A stretch of 64,000 nt of DNA from Roseateles sp. SL47. GTDB taxonomy: Bacteria; Pseudomonadota; Gammaproteobacteria; Burkholderiales; Burkholderiaceae_C. The notes beneath the pieces were generated by a model. The model was given only the letters and a program-made list of their open reading frames with translations, made no database searches and had not been told where the DNA came from. Of the stretch, positions 44,674 to 53,653 are shown one piece after another (positions within the stretch are counted from its first letter, which is position 1; every line of letters starts with the position of its first letter). The stretch spans positions 1,054,001-1,118,000 of the forward strand of contig NZ_CP113068.1 of the NCBI RefSeq assembly GCF_026625885.1. The letters run 5' to 3'. Position numbers and translations under genes: made by a program.

Positions 44674-45954
44674 ATGCGAATCAAGACCTGGGCCTGGGGC
44701 CTGAGCGTGGCCTCGATGGCCCTGCTGACCGCTTGCGGCGGCGGCGGCAGCAGCAGCGCCGACGTCCGTCTGCTCAACGCCAGCATCAGCTACTCATCGC
44801 TGGACATGGCGGTGGGCGAGGACGAGACCGTCGTCAACAGCGCCATCACCTACGCGAACGTGGGCTCGTATGCGAGTGTGAAGACCGACGACGCTGGCAC
44901 CTACATCCAGAACTCGACCGTCGGCAGCACCCTGTATTCCACGACGCCTTCGCTGTCGTCCGGCACGAAGTACACGATGATCGCCTACGGCACCACTGGC
45001 GCCGTCAAGACAACCCTGCTGCAGGAAAACCAGGACGACCCCGATTCCGGCAAGTCCAAGTTCCTGATCCTGAACCTGGCGCCTGACGCCGGCGCACTGG
45101 ACATCTACGAAACCTCCACGTCGGAAACCACGCTGAGCGATGCGGCCACCGTGGCCAGCAACATCGCCGCGGGCTCCGGCAGCGGCTATGCCTCGCTGAA
45201 GTCGGGCACCTACCGCTTCGTGGTGACCGCCGCTGGCGACAAGACCGACATTCGTCTGGAAATCCCGTCTCTGACACTGCCGGATGCCGGCGTGTCCGCC
45301 CTGATCCTGACCGGTTCCAACGGCGGCGTGCTGGTGAACGGCATGCAGCTGATCCAGAAGGGTGCTGTGACCAACTACGCCAACAGCACCGCCCGTGTGC
45401 GTCTGGTGTCGGGTCTGCCCACTGGCAACGCCATCACCGGCTCCGTGGGTAGCAACGCGCTGCTGAGCAACGCCAGCTCGCCCGCGATCGGTTCGTACGT
45501 CAAGGTGGCTTCGGGCTCGCAAGCCGTGGCCTTGTCGGTGAACGGTACTGCCATCGCCAGCAACAACGCCACCATCCAGGCCGGTTACGACTACACCATG
45601 CTGGTGTACGGTTCCACCAGCGCCCCGACGGTGACCATGCTGTCTGACGACAACAAGCTGCCCACCACCTCGACCTATGCGAAGGTGCGCCTGATCAACG
45701 GTCTGAGCAACAGCACCGCAGGTCTGAACCTGAACATCAACTATGCGGCCTACGCCTCGAACGTGACCGCCGGCGCCTCCTCGACCGCCCAGCAGATTGC
45801 TGCGGTCACCGACGCCCTGCTGACCGTGACGACCACGTCCACGACGCTGTTCACGCAGACGGACACCGACATCATCGCCAACAACGTCTACACGGTGTTT
45901 GTGCTGGGTGACGGTTCCGGCCAGGTCTCGGCATCGCTGCGCCGCGAGCGCTGA
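44674..45954 (+). CDS. DUF4397 domain lipoprotein
   Basis: The 426-residue product has a lipoprotein signal (MRIKTWAWGLSVASMALLTA, then Cys; lipobox LTAC) followed by a Gly/Ser linker. The mature part contains repeated beta-rich units typical of DUF4397: DVRLLNASISYSSLDMAVG, KFLILNLAPDAGALDIYE, ARVRLVSGLPTGNAI and AKVRLINGLSNSTAGLNLNI. It is probably an outer-membrane-anchored surface or periplasmic protein. GGAGTAGG precedes the ATG at 44674, and a strong terminator follows, so it is monocistronic. Confidence 0.85.
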   Translation: MRIKTWAWGLSVASMALLTACGGGGSSSADVRLLNASISYSSLDMAVGEDETVVNSAITYANVGSYASVKTDDAGTYIQNSTVGSTLYSTTPSLSSGTKYTMIAYGTTGAVKTTLLQENQDDPDSGKSKFLILNLAPDAGALDIYETSTSETTLSDAATVASNIAAGSGSGYASLKSGTYRFVVTAAGDKTDIRLEIPSLTLPDAGVSALILTGSNGGVLVNGMQLIQKGAVTNYANSTARVRLVSGLPTGNAITGSVGSNALLSNASSPAIGSYVKVASGSQAVALSVNGTAIASNNATIQAGYDYTMLVYGSTSAPTVTMLSDDNKLPTTSTYAKVRLINGLSNSTAGLNLNINYAAYASNVTAGASSTAQQIAAVTDALLTVTTTSTTLFTQTDTDIIANNVYTVFVLGDGSGQVSASLRRER

Positions 45955-45985
45955 TCGCTGAACCCTTAAAAAGATCCTCCCTGTT

Positions 45986-46020
45986 GGCCACGTCCTCGAA
46001 AGAGGCGTGGCCATTTTTTT
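45986..46020 (+). terminator. Intrinsic terminator after the DUF4397 gene
   Basis: GGCCACG-T-CCTC pairs with GAGG-CGTGGCC around a GAAA tetraloop, followed by a run of seven T ending at 46020. Confidence 0.92.
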
Positions 46021-46037
46021 GCGGGCAAGATGGCGGG

Positions 46038-46787
46038 ATGGATCCGAGCCCGCTGCCGCCCGCGCCACCGCTGCCGCTTCCGACCGCCTTGCAACTGCGC
46101 CGTCTGCGCCAGTTGTGGCGGTCGGCCGGCTGGCCGTGCCAGGACATGCTGGAGCTGGAACTGCTGGCCGCCGGCTGGCTGGAACGGCAGCGGGACGGGC
46201 ACGGGCGGGAGACGCTGCGGCTGACCGATCGCGGCATCACCGTGCTGCATGCGGGCTACCAGAAGAACCGTGCCCTGCGGGACCGGCATGAGACGCTGGT
46301 CGAGCGCATGGGGGTGGAACTGCAGCGGGCCGGGCGGATGGTTTGGCGCGGGCTGAGTCTGCGCGCGGGGCTGCCCCGGGAGGACGATCCGGAACGCATG
46401 CGCTGGGTCAATGCCATGCCCGACCTGTTTTCCGTCCGGAACACCACCGTCGAGGACTACCTGGAGCCGGCCGTGCATGAGATCAAGGTCAGCCGTGCGG
46501 ACCTGCTGGGCGAGCTGCGCCGACCGGCCAAGGCGCAGGCCTATCTGGCCCTGAGCAGCCAGTGCTGGTATGTGCTGAAGGCCGGCATTGCGCAGCCGCA
46601 GGAGATCCCGGAAGCGTTTGGGGTGCTGCTGGCGCATGACAGCGCCGCCAGCGACGCTCCCCTGCGTGTCGAGCTGGCGCGCCCGGCGCCACGGCGGGCC
46701 ATGAAGCCCGACTTCGGCACCTGGATGGCGCTGGCAAAGGCCACGCCCCTGGAACCCCCGCTGGACGACGGGCAGGACTGCTTCTGA
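46038..46787 (+). CDS. Hypothetical protein with a PD-(D/E)XK nuclease-like core
   Basis: The 249-residue product begins with a Pro/Leu-rich stretch, then a helical region resembling a winged helix (LRQLWRSAGWPCQDMLELEL, GRETLRLTDRGITVLHAGYQ). Its C-terminal half has the order PDLFSVRN, VHEIKVSRADLLGELRRPAK, YLALSSQCWYVLKAG, which matches the D...ExK pattern and the EIKVSRAD motif of MmcB-like (DUF1052) nuclease-fold proteins. A role in DNA handling is therefore an inference. The ATG at 46038 lies just after the preceding terminator. Confidence 0.65.
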   Translation: MDPSPLPPAPPLPLPTALQLRRLRQLWRSAGWPCQDMLELELLAAGWLERQRDGHGRETLRLTDRGITVLHAGYQKNRALRDRHETLVERMGVELQRAGRMVWRGLSLRAGLPREDDPERMRWVNAMPDLFSVRNTTVEDYLEPAVHEIKVSRADLLGELRRPAKAQAYLALSSQCWYVLKAGIAQPQEIPEAFGVLLAHDSAASDAPLRVELARPAPRRAMKPDFGTWMALAKATPLEPPLDDGQDCF

Positions 46788-46853
46788 CCCGCCACAAGGG
46801 CGGCGCAGGCCCTCCCGGGCCTTGCGCTGACGCTCCGGATCAGCCCTTGTCCA

Positions 46854-48494
46854 TCAGCCCTTCTTGAGCAAGCCTTCGCAGACGGCCTTGTCCGCCCGCT
46901 CCGATTGCTTGGCGCAGACGCCGTCGAGCTGGGCGCGCAGCCGCTTGATGCTGTCCGCATGCTGACCCTTGGCATTCCAGGCCGTCAGTTGACTGCCCAC
47001 CTTCTGCAGGGAGCGCGCGCTGCGTTCATAGAACGCGCCCTTGTCCTTGTCCGCCTCGGCCAGCAGCTGGGAGGCTGCCTTTTCGATACGGGCACTGTCC
47101 TGCGGCGCCAGTTCGACCAGAGCGCTCAGATAGTTGGAGCCCCACTGCAGACGGGTCGCCGGGCCTTCGCTGCGGTTGAAGGCTTCTTCATACCAGCGCA
47201 GCGCTTCTTCGTTGCGGCCTTGCTTGCGCGCATTGCCGCCGAGATAGCTCATCAGGTAGTACGGGGAGTGGCTCTTGGCCAGGCTGGCCTTGAGCAGTGC
47301 GTCGCTGTCGGACCAGAGACCGGCGCGGCCCAGCACATGGGCCGCCGAGGTGATCACCGCCTGGCGCTCATAACCATCGGTGACCTCCTGATCCACCTTG
47401 GCGGCTGCAGCCTTCACCTCGGCCAGCAGCGCCGCGTCCAGCTTCGGCTGCAATTCCATCTTCGGCTGGTCCAGACGAGCCAGCTCCACCCGGGCCAGCA
47501 GGGCCTGCAGGCGGTCGGCCCGCGACAGCGTGGTGTCGGCCTGGTAGCGCTTGAGTGCCGTATCCAGACGCGCCACCAGGGCCTGGCGATCCGGGCCAGC
47601 GGTGGGCGCCAGCGCCAGGGCGATGTCGTCCGCCGAATTGGCCAGCACGTCGACCTGGACACGTGACGCCGCCGGATCCGCCAGCACCTTGTCGACGCGG
47701 GCCCGCAGGGCGGCGTCGGCATTTTGTGGCTTCTGCGGCTTGCCGCTTTCCCCGGACGAAGCGAGCGCCTTCAGCCACAGCCGGGTGCTGGTGTCTTCGT
47801 CCACCCCCTGGCTGGCTTGCGCCAGGCGCGCCAAGAGGGCGGGACGCTGGTTGGCCGGAACCAGTTGCTGCTCGTCAATCTCCCAGCCGTAGAACCCCAG
47901 CAATTTCCATTCGCTGGCCGACAGCTTGCGGCCGGCCTGGGCATCGGCCAGCACCGACTTCACCGGGCGGCCGCCTGCCAGCCCAAGCTGCAGCACCTGC
48001 AATACCTGAGCGGCGTCCGCTTCGCCCGGCAGCCGGGTCAGTTCCTGGCCCTGGTTGCTGAAGAGGATCATGGTGGGATAACCCCGCACCTTGAAGCGGG
48101 CCCCCAGGCGCTGCGCACCCGGGTTGTCGCCGTCGATGTGTACCGCCACAAACGCGCGGGACTGCTCGATGAAATCGGCCCGATTGAAGAGTGTGGCCTT
48201 GAGCTGATTGCAGGGGGGGCACCATTTGGCCCCCCAATACAGCAGCACCGGCTTCTTCTCGGACGTGGCCTGCTGGAAAGCGCGCTCGATGTCCGCGTCC
48301 CCCGAGGCTTCCTGCCAGGCGATGGCGGCGGTGGACGGTGCCGAAGCGGCCATGGCGGCCGGCAACAGCCCGGGCGCGGCGCCCAGGGTCGCCACTGCGG
48401 TGGCCAGCAAAGTCGCGCGCAGCGCGCGGTGCATCGAAAGCTTGAGGGTCATGGCAGCAGGCGGATCGGACGGATCCGCGGGCAAGGGGAACAT
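46854..48494 (-). CDS. Exported thioredoxin-fold protein with helical repeat domain
   Basis: The 546-residue product has an N-terminal export signal ending near AAMAAS. The thioredoxin domain has the redox motif WCPPC in LLYWGAKWCPPCNQLKATLF and the cis-proline region VRGYPTMILFSNQG. A long alpha-helical, TPR-like domain follows, including ALRWYEEAFNRSEGPATRLQ, and the last ~30 residues hold a Cys pair (GVCAKQSERADKAVCEGLLK). It is a likely periplasmic disulfide or reductant protein. The ATG at 48494 is preferred because GGAGG lies seven bases upstream; the ATG at 48452 gives a more standard signal but a weak site. Confidence 0.8.
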   Translation of the reverse strand: MFPLPADPSDPPAAMTLKLSMHRALRATLLATAVATLGAAPGLLPAAMAASAPSTAAIAWQEASGDADIERAFQQATSEKKPVLLYWGAKWCPPCNQLKATLFNRADFIEQSRAFVAVHIDGDNPGAQRLGARFKVRGYPTMILFSNQGQELTRLPGEADAAQVLQVLQLGLAGGRPVKSVLADAQAGRKLSASEWKLLGFYGWEIDEQQLVPANQRPALLARLAQASQGVDEDTSTRLWLKALASSGESGKPQKPQNADAALRARVDKVLADPAASRVQVDVLANSADDIALALAPTAGPDRQALVARLDTALKRYQADTTLSRADRLQALLARVELARLDQPKMELQPKLDAALLAEVKAAAAKVDQEVTDGYERQAVITSAAHVLGRAGLWSDSDALLKASLAKSHSPYYLMSYLGGNARKQGRNEEALRWYEEAFNRSEGPATRLQWGSNYLSALVELAPQDSARIEKAASQLLAEADKDKGAFYERSARSLQKVGSQLTAWNAKGQHADSIKRLRAQLDGVCAKQSERADKAVCEGLLKKG

Positions 48495-48582
48495 GGGGAG
48501 CCTCCATTGTGGCCCGACCGGACTTTGGCCGTTATGCGCTGGCCGTGTTAGCACATGCGTCGGGCCTCTGAGGAAGCCAGGA

Positions 48583-49191
48583 CTACTTGAGCAGCCCTTC
48601 AGCCTTCATGGCCGCCTGCACGGCCGGACGCTGGGACACACGCTCGCGATAAGCCACCAGATGCGGATAGACACTCACATCCACCCCCACCAGTCGGCCC
48701 CAGTTGGTGACGGTGAACAGATAGGCGTCGGCCACGGTGAAGCCGTCACCCATCAGGTACTGGCGCCCCTCCAGCTGGGCATCCACCCACTTCAGGCGTT
48801 CATGCAGCTTGGTGCGGGCCAGCGCCTTGGCCTCCTCCGGCATGGCGGGGTGGAACAGCGGGCTGAAACCCTTGTGCAGTTCGCTCGTCAGGAAGTTGAG
48901 CCACTCCTGCAGGCGATAGCGCGCCATCGTGCCATTGGCGGGCGCAAGCTGACGGTCCGGCGCCTGGTCGGCCAGGTATTGCACGATGGCCGGACCTTCG
49001 CTGAGCCGCTGGCCGTCATCCAGCTCCAGCAGCGGCACATACCCCTTGGCATTGATGCCGTAGAAGTCCGTGCCGTCCTGCAGTTGGTGGGTCTTGGTGC
49101 TGGCCAGCACCAGTTCAATGTCCAGGCCCGCTTCACGCGCAACGATGTGGGGCGATAGCGAGCAGGCGCCGGGGCTGTAATAAAGCTTCAT
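48583..49191 (-). CDS. Glutathione S-transferase, beta-class-like
   Basis: The 202-residue product starts MKLYYSPGACSLSPHIVARE, the beta-class signature with the catalytic Cys10. The thioredoxin-like domain continues with KGYVPLLELDDGQRLSEGPA (glutathione-binding cis-Pro and Glu-Gly), followed by a helical domain with GDGFTVADAYLFTVTNW. GGAGA precedes the ATG at 49191. Detoxification is the general role; the electrophile is unknown. Confidence 0.92.
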   Translation of the reverse strand: MKLYYSPGACSLSPHIVAREAGLDIELVLASTKTHQLQDGTDFYGINAKGYVPLLELDDGQRLSEGPAIVQYLADQAPDRQLAPANGTMARYRLQEWLNFLTSELHKGFSPLFHPAMPEEAKALARTKLHERLKWVDAQLEGRQYLMGDGFTVADAYLFTVTNWGRLVGVDVSVYPHLVAYRERVSQRPAVQAAMKAEGLLK

Positions 49192-49440
49192 GAGGTCTCC
49201 TGAGGTGTTGGGGGGGGGCACACCGGCTCAGTCGGGGAGCGCGGGCAAAGCCGGGACGTTACGCGGGCACAGCCCCCTCTGCAATGCCGGTCATCCCCGC
49301 CGGGCGGTTCACGCGCAAGCTTGGGGGTGACTGGCGTCCGGCACGTCGGCGCCCCACCACAATCCCGGCACAAGCCCCGGGCTGTCCAGTGGCCACACAT
49401 GGCCATAATCGGCGCGCATTCTGGAGGGAGGAACGCTTTG

Positions 49441-51102
49441 ATGGTGAGTCTTCAACAAGCCGGGGCGGCCGCAGGTCCGGCCCCGCACAGTGGCAGGGGG
49501 ACGACCTCTGCGGGACCGGCGCTCAGGCGCCTGACGGTGCTGATGGCAGCAGCCCTGGCGCCCGTCTGGGCTGCGGCACAGGCCTCCAGCCCGGCAGCCG
49601 ATGGTCCGCTGCTCAAGCCCTGCCGCATTGAAGGGGTATCCACCGAAGTGCAATGCGGCCGCATCAGCCGGCCCTTGGACCCGACCCAGCCGCAAGGCCG
49701 CCGCATCGACATCCATGTGGTGGTGGTGCCCGCCCAGGCGCGCAACAAGCAACCCGACCCGGTGGTGATGCTGGCGGGTGGCCCCGGCCAGAGTGCCATC
49801 GCACTGGTGGGCGCGGTGCTGCCGCGCCTGTCCCGGCTCAATTACCGCCGCGACCTGGTGTTCATCGACCAGCGCGGTACCGGCCGATCGGCACCGTTGG
49901 ACTGCCGGGATGACGGCAGCACCAGTCTCAAGGAAACCTTTGAGCGGGACCGCCGGGAACAGTTGCTGGACACGTGCCGTCAGCAGCTCCAGACCCTGCC
50001 CTACGGCGATCTGCGCCAGTTCACCACCACGCTGGCGATGCAGGACTTTGATGCCGTGCGCCAGGCGCTGGGGGTGGAGCGATGGAATCTGCTGGGCGCC
50101 TCCTATGGCACCCGGGCCGCGCTGGAATACCAGCGGCAATTCCCGGACCGCGTGCGCCGCAGCGTGATCGATGGTGTGGCGCCGCCGGACATGGTGCTGC
50201 CGGTCTCCTTCTCGCAGGATGGACAGGCCGCGCTGGAGGCCGTTTTCAGCAACTGTGCCAACGACGCCGCCTGCCAGGCCCGTTACCCCACCCTCCGGGC
50301 CGACTGGCAAGCGCTGTTGCGCAGCCTGCCGCGCAAGGTGAGCCTGCAGCACTCGGTGACGCAGCAGACGGAAGAAGTGACGATGACGAGGGAAGCGCTG
50401 ATGTCAGCGGTGCGGCCGCCGCTGTATGTGCCCACCCTGGCGGCGGCGCTGCCAGCGGCTATCCACGACGCCAGCAGGGGCCAGTTCAACGGTCTGGGTG
50501 CCCTGGCGGGCATGTCCGGCAGTGGAGACGGCCCCACGCGCTTGTTCACGGGCATGCATTTCTCGGTGGTCTGCGCCGAGGACGCGCCACGCATCGCTGC
50601 GGCCACGGAAACCTCGGGGGAAGACTTCGGCACCATCGACCGCGACCTCTACACGCGGGTGTGCAAAAACTGGCCCCGTGGCAACGTGCCGGAGGCGTTC
50701 TACAGCATTCCCACCGCCCGCCAGCCGGTGCTGCTGCTGAGCGGCGGCGCGGACCCGGCGACGCCTCCGCGGCATGGCGAGCGGGTGGCCAAGGCCCTCG
50801 GGCCGATGGCACGCCATGTGGTAGTGCCGCAGGCCGGCCACGGCGTGGTGCTCACCCTCAGCTGCATGCGGGACGTGCTGTTCCGCTTCGTGGACGCGCG
50901 CGACGATGCCGATGCCCTCAAGGTCGACGCCACCTGCGCCGAGCGTATTCCTCGTCCGCGTGCCTTCCTGCCGCCCACGCCCGAGACGGCGGCGGCAGCA
51001 GCTTCCGCCGCCCGGCAGGCTGACCGCCTGCGCGTGCAGCGTGCCCTGTCCCAGTCGTCCCAGTCGTCCCAGTCGTCCCAGTCGCCGGAGACCGCCCGAT
51101 GA
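49441..51102 (+). CDS. Exported alpha/beta hydrolase, tripeptidyl-aminopeptidase-like
   Basis: The 553-residue product has a long N-region and a signal-like hydrophobic stretch (RRLTVLMAAALAPVWAAAQA). Hydrolase motifs are VVMLAGGPGQSAIAL (oxyanion region), VFIDQRGTGRSAPLDC, the nucleophile elbow LLGASYGTRAALEY, and late VLLLSGGADPATPPRHGE and PQAGHGVVL for Asp and His of the triad. The layout matches the TAP-like/proline-iminopeptidase S33 group. The C-terminus has a QSS repeat from a 9-bp duplication. Its stop overlaps the next ABC gene by four bases, so it may process the exporter's substrate. Confidence 0.85.
   Translation: MVSLQQAGAAAGPAPHSGRGTTSAGPALRRLTVLMAAALAPVWAAAQASSPAADGPLLKPCRIEGVSTEVQCGRISRPLDPTQPQGRRIDIHVVVVPAQARNKQPDPVVMLAGGPGQSAIALVGAVLPRLSRLNYRRDLVFIDQRGTGRSAPLDCRDDGSTSLKETFERDRREQLLDTCRQQLQTLPYGDLRQFTTTLAMQDFDAVRQALGVERWNLLGASYGTRAALEYQRQFPDRVRRSVIDGVAPPDMVLPVSFSQDGQAALEAVFSNCANDAACQARYPTLRADWQALLRSLPRKVSLQHSVTQQTEEVTMTREALMSAVRPPLYVPTLAAALPAAIHDASRGQFNGLGALAGMSGSGDGPTRLFTGMHFSVVCAEDAPRIAAATETSGEDFGTIDRDLYTRVCKNWPRGNVPEAFYSIPTARQPVLLLSGGADPATPPRHGERVAKALGPMARHVVVPQAGHGVVLTLSCMRDVLFRFVDARDDADALKVDATCAERIPRPRAFLPPTPETAAAAASAARQADRLRVQRALSQSSQSSQSSQSPETAR
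51052..51087 (+). repeat. 9-bp tandem repeat encoding Gln-Ser-Ser
   Basis: CAGTCGTCC is repeated three times exactly (51052, 51061, 51070) and once with a change (51079), giving QSSQSSQSSQSP at the C-terminus of the hydrolase, five codons before its stop. Confidence 0.85.
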
Positions 51103-51914
51103 TCCGCATCCATGGCCTGCACAAGGCATTCGAGGCCCGCACCGGCGGCGGGCTGTTCAAGCGCGGTGGCAAACGCACCGTGGTGGCCGTTGATCATCTG
51201 GACCTGGAGGCGCCGGATGGCGTCATCACCGGGTTGCTGGGCCCCAACGGCGCCGGCAAGACCACCTCGCTGCGCATGCTGGCGGGGCTGTTCAAGCCGG
51301 ACCAGGGCAGCATCCAGGTGGATGAGGTCGACGTGCTGACGCATCCCCGCCAGGCCCTGGCCCGCATGGGCGTGCTGGGGGATGCCCACGGCCTCTACCC
51401 TCGCCTGAGCGCGCGGGAGAACATCGTGTATTACGCCCGTCTGCAGGGCATGGCGCTGGAGCAGGCCCAGGCCCGGGCTGAAGCACTGGCCGACCTGCTG
51501 GACATGCGCAGCATCCTGGAACGCCGCGCCGATGGCTTCAGCCAGGGGGAGCGCATGAAAACGGCGCTGGCCCGCGCGCTGGTGCACGACCCCGCCAACA
51601 TCGTGCTGGACGAGCCCACCAACGGTCTGGACGTGGTGGCGACCCGCGCCTTGCGAGAGGTGCTGCGCCATCTGCGGTCGCCGCAGGGCGGGTCCAAGTG
51701 CATCGTCTTCTCGAGCCACATCATGCAGGAGGTGGAGCAGTTGTGCGACCAGGTGGTGGTGATGTCCCAGGGGCGCTCGGTCGCCACCGGAACGGTGCCG
51801 GAACTCAAGGCCCGCACCGGGACCGATCGCTTTGAAGATGCCTTTGTGTCGCTGGCCTTTCCCGAGGCCGTATCGGCCGTCGGCCCCAACACCAGCCAGG
51901 AGATCCCCGCATGA
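51099..51914 (+). CDS. ABC-2 exporter ATPase, NatA-like
   Basis: The 271-residue ATPase has Walker A LLGPNGAGKTTSLRMLAGLF, a variant signature FSQGERMKTALARAL, Walker B NIVLDEPTNGLDV and switch His in VFSSHIMQEVEQL. A short insertion (GGGLFKRGGKRTVVAVD) near the A-loop is typical of NatA-type subunits. It overlaps both neighbours by four bases, forming a tight hydrolase-ATPase-permease operon. The exported substrate (sodium ion in the name-giving system) is not deducible. Confidence 0.88.
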   Translation: MIRIHGLHKAFEARTGGGLFKRGGKRTVVAVDHLDLEAPDGVITGLLGPNGAGKTTSLRMLAGLFKPDQGSIQVDEVDVLTHPRQALARMGVLGDAHGLYPRLSARENIVYYARLQGMALEQAQARAEALADLLDMRSILERRADGFSQGERMKTALARALVHDPANIVLDEPTNGLDVVATRALREVLRHLRSPQGGSKCIVFSSHIMQEVEQLCDQVVVMSQGRSVATGTVPELKARTGTDRFEDAFVSLAFPEAVSAVGPNTSQEIPA

Positions 51915-53089
51915 ACAGCGCTACCTTCCGCGCCTTTCTCACGGTCTTTCGCAAGGAGGTGATTGATGCCCTGCGGGACCGCCGCACCCTGCTGCGGTTG
52001 ATGATTCCGGCCCTGCTCATGGGGCCGCTGATGCTGATGATGATGTCGGGGCTGGTGGCCTCATTTGAAGAGCGGGCCGAGAAGCGCGAGATCCAGGTCG
52101 TGGGGATTGAACATGCCCCGACGCTGCGCAACTTCCTCGAACGGCAGACCTACACCATCAAGACGGCGCCCGGGGATTACGAGGCTCAATTGCGGGCCGC
52201 GCGCCTGGGCGATCCGGTGCTGGTCATTCCGGAGAACTTCGAAGTGATGCTGGCCGGAGGACGGCCGGTGACCGTGGAGGTGGTCAGTGACAGCGCCAAT
52301 CAGCGGGCATCCGCGGGTGTGGGCACGATGAACCGGCTGCTGCAGGCCTTCGGGCAGGAGCGCGCCGTCCTGACGCTGGCCTTGCGCGGTGTGGGCACCG
52401 AGCAACTGCAGCCGGTGAAGGTGGAAGAGCGCGACCTGGCCAGTGCCCAGGCCCGTGCCACCCGCATTACCGCCATGCTGCCGATGTTCATCATGATGGC
52501 CGTCCTGTATGGGGCCCTGACGGCGGCGCTGGACAGTACGGCCGGTGAGCGCGAGCGCGGTTCGCTGGAGCCGTTGCTGGTCAATCCGGCACCGCACGGG
52601 GCCATCGTGGCTGGCAAATGGGGGGCCGTGGTGATGATGGGTATGACGGTGGCGTTGTTATCCAACATCAGTTTCCTGCCGGCGCAGCAGCTCATGCGCA
52701 GCGACAGCCTGCAAGCGATGTTTCAGTTCGGCTGGCATGAGGCCACCCTGTTCCTGTTGCTGCAGGTGCCGCTGGGGGCGGGGCTGTCGGCGGTGCTGAT
52801 GGCGCTGGCCATCCGCACCAAGACTTTCAAGGAGGCGCAGGCCAGTGCCACCCTGGTGATGACGGCGGTGTCGCTCACCCCGATGGTGTCCATCATGAAT
52901 CCCGGCGCCGAAGCCAACTGGCACCTGTGGATTCCCGGGTTGGCGCAGAACGCGTTGATGATGACCGTGCTCAAGGGTGAGCCCTTGACGCTGGTCAAGG
53001 TCTTGCCCAGCGTGGTGGTCGGCGCGCTGCTCACGGTGGCGGGCCTGGCCTTTGTGACGCGCTCGATGCGCGCTGCTGTCGCCAGGTGA
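51911..53089 (+). CDS. ABC-2 exporter permease, NatB-like
   Basis: The 392-residue membrane protein has an N-terminal span (LMIPALLMGPLMLMMMSGLV), a large extracytoplasmic domain of about 150 residues, and five C-terminal spans. The ERGSLEPLLVNPAPHGAIVA segment is the coupling motif of ABC-2/NatB permeases, with WIPGLAQNALMMTVLKGEPL near the end. It overlaps the ATPase gene (ATGA). The gene is convergent with the DUF4902-like gene, leaving only eight bases between stops. Confidence 0.88.
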   Translation: MNSATFRAFLTVFRKEVIDALRDRRTLLRLMIPALLMGPLMLMMMSGLVASFEERAEKREIQVVGIEHAPTLRNFLERQTYTIKTAPGDYEAQLRAARLGDPVLVIPENFEVMLAGGRPVTVEVVSDSANQRASAGVGTMNRLLQAFGQERAVLTLALRGVGTEQLQPVKVEERDLASAQARATRITAMLPMFIMMAVLYGALTAALDSTAGERERGSLEPLLVNPAPHGAIVAGKWGAVVMMGMTVALLSNISFLPAQQLMRSDSLQAMFQFGWHEATLFLLLQVPLGAGLSAVLMALAIRTKTFKEAQASATLVMTAVSLTPMVSIMNPGAEANWHLWIPGLAQNALMMTVLKGEPLTLVKVLPSVVVGALLTVAGLAFVTRSMRAAVAR

Positions 53090-53097
53090 GTCATCCC

Positions 53098-53469
53098 TCA
53101 ATGCCGCATGGCCAAGGCTTCCTGGACATGTTGCTGCCACGGCAGCGTGTGCACAATGCCATTGAGTTGAATCGCGGATTCCAGCGGGGCCAGCACTTCG
53201 CCGGCACGGTTCAGGAACTGCAGGTTGGTGACCAGCGCCATGGGATCAACCATGCTGACCATGCCGTACGGCATGCAAACCCAGTCCCAGGCCACGCCTG
53301 CAGCCCCCAACTCCGATTCGCCGGACCACAGGGTTTGCCCCATGGCTGGTTGTTCCTCGTCTCCCACGACCAACACGCGCGTGCTCAAATGCGCGAACTG
53401 CAAGCGAGGAAGCCGCTGGACATCACACAATATTCGCGGCCATGCGTACACAATCCAGGCTGGAGTCAT
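53098..53469 (-). CDS. DUF4902-like protein divergent from a LuxR regulator
   Basis: The 123-residue product (ATG at 53469, MTPAWIVYAW) has GQTLWSGESELGAAGVAWDW, MVDPMALVTNLQFLNRAGEV and GIVHTLPWQQHVQEAL. This pattern of a Trp-Asp-Trp core, a Thr-Asn strand and a terminal LPWQ helix matches DUF4902 proteins, which are commonly encoded beside LuxR-type quorum-sensing genes in Burkholderiales. Assignment is from memory of that family and is moderate. No clear ribosome site is visible. A 9-bp direct repeat (GTTGAGTTG at 53480 and 53494) lies just upstream. Confidence 0.55.
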   Translation of the reverse strand: MTPAWIVYAWPRILCDVQRLPRLQFAHLSTRVLVVGDEEQPAMGQTLWSGESELGAAGVAWDWVCMPYGMVSMVDPMALVTNLQFLNRAGEVLAPLESAIQLNGIVHTLPWQQHVQEALAMRH

Positions 53470-53653
53470 TGTCAGAATTGTTGAGTTGGAAGTGTTGAGT
53501 TGAATTGGCGGGTTGGTGCTCCCTGACCAGCAGTGTGGGCATGAAGCGCCCCCACCGCCAGCTGTAAACCCTAGCAGGGCGTGCATGCGACACACCGCGT
53601 CAGGCACACTGCAGGCCAGATACAAGGAACGGCCGTGAAGGCCGGGGCGATCG

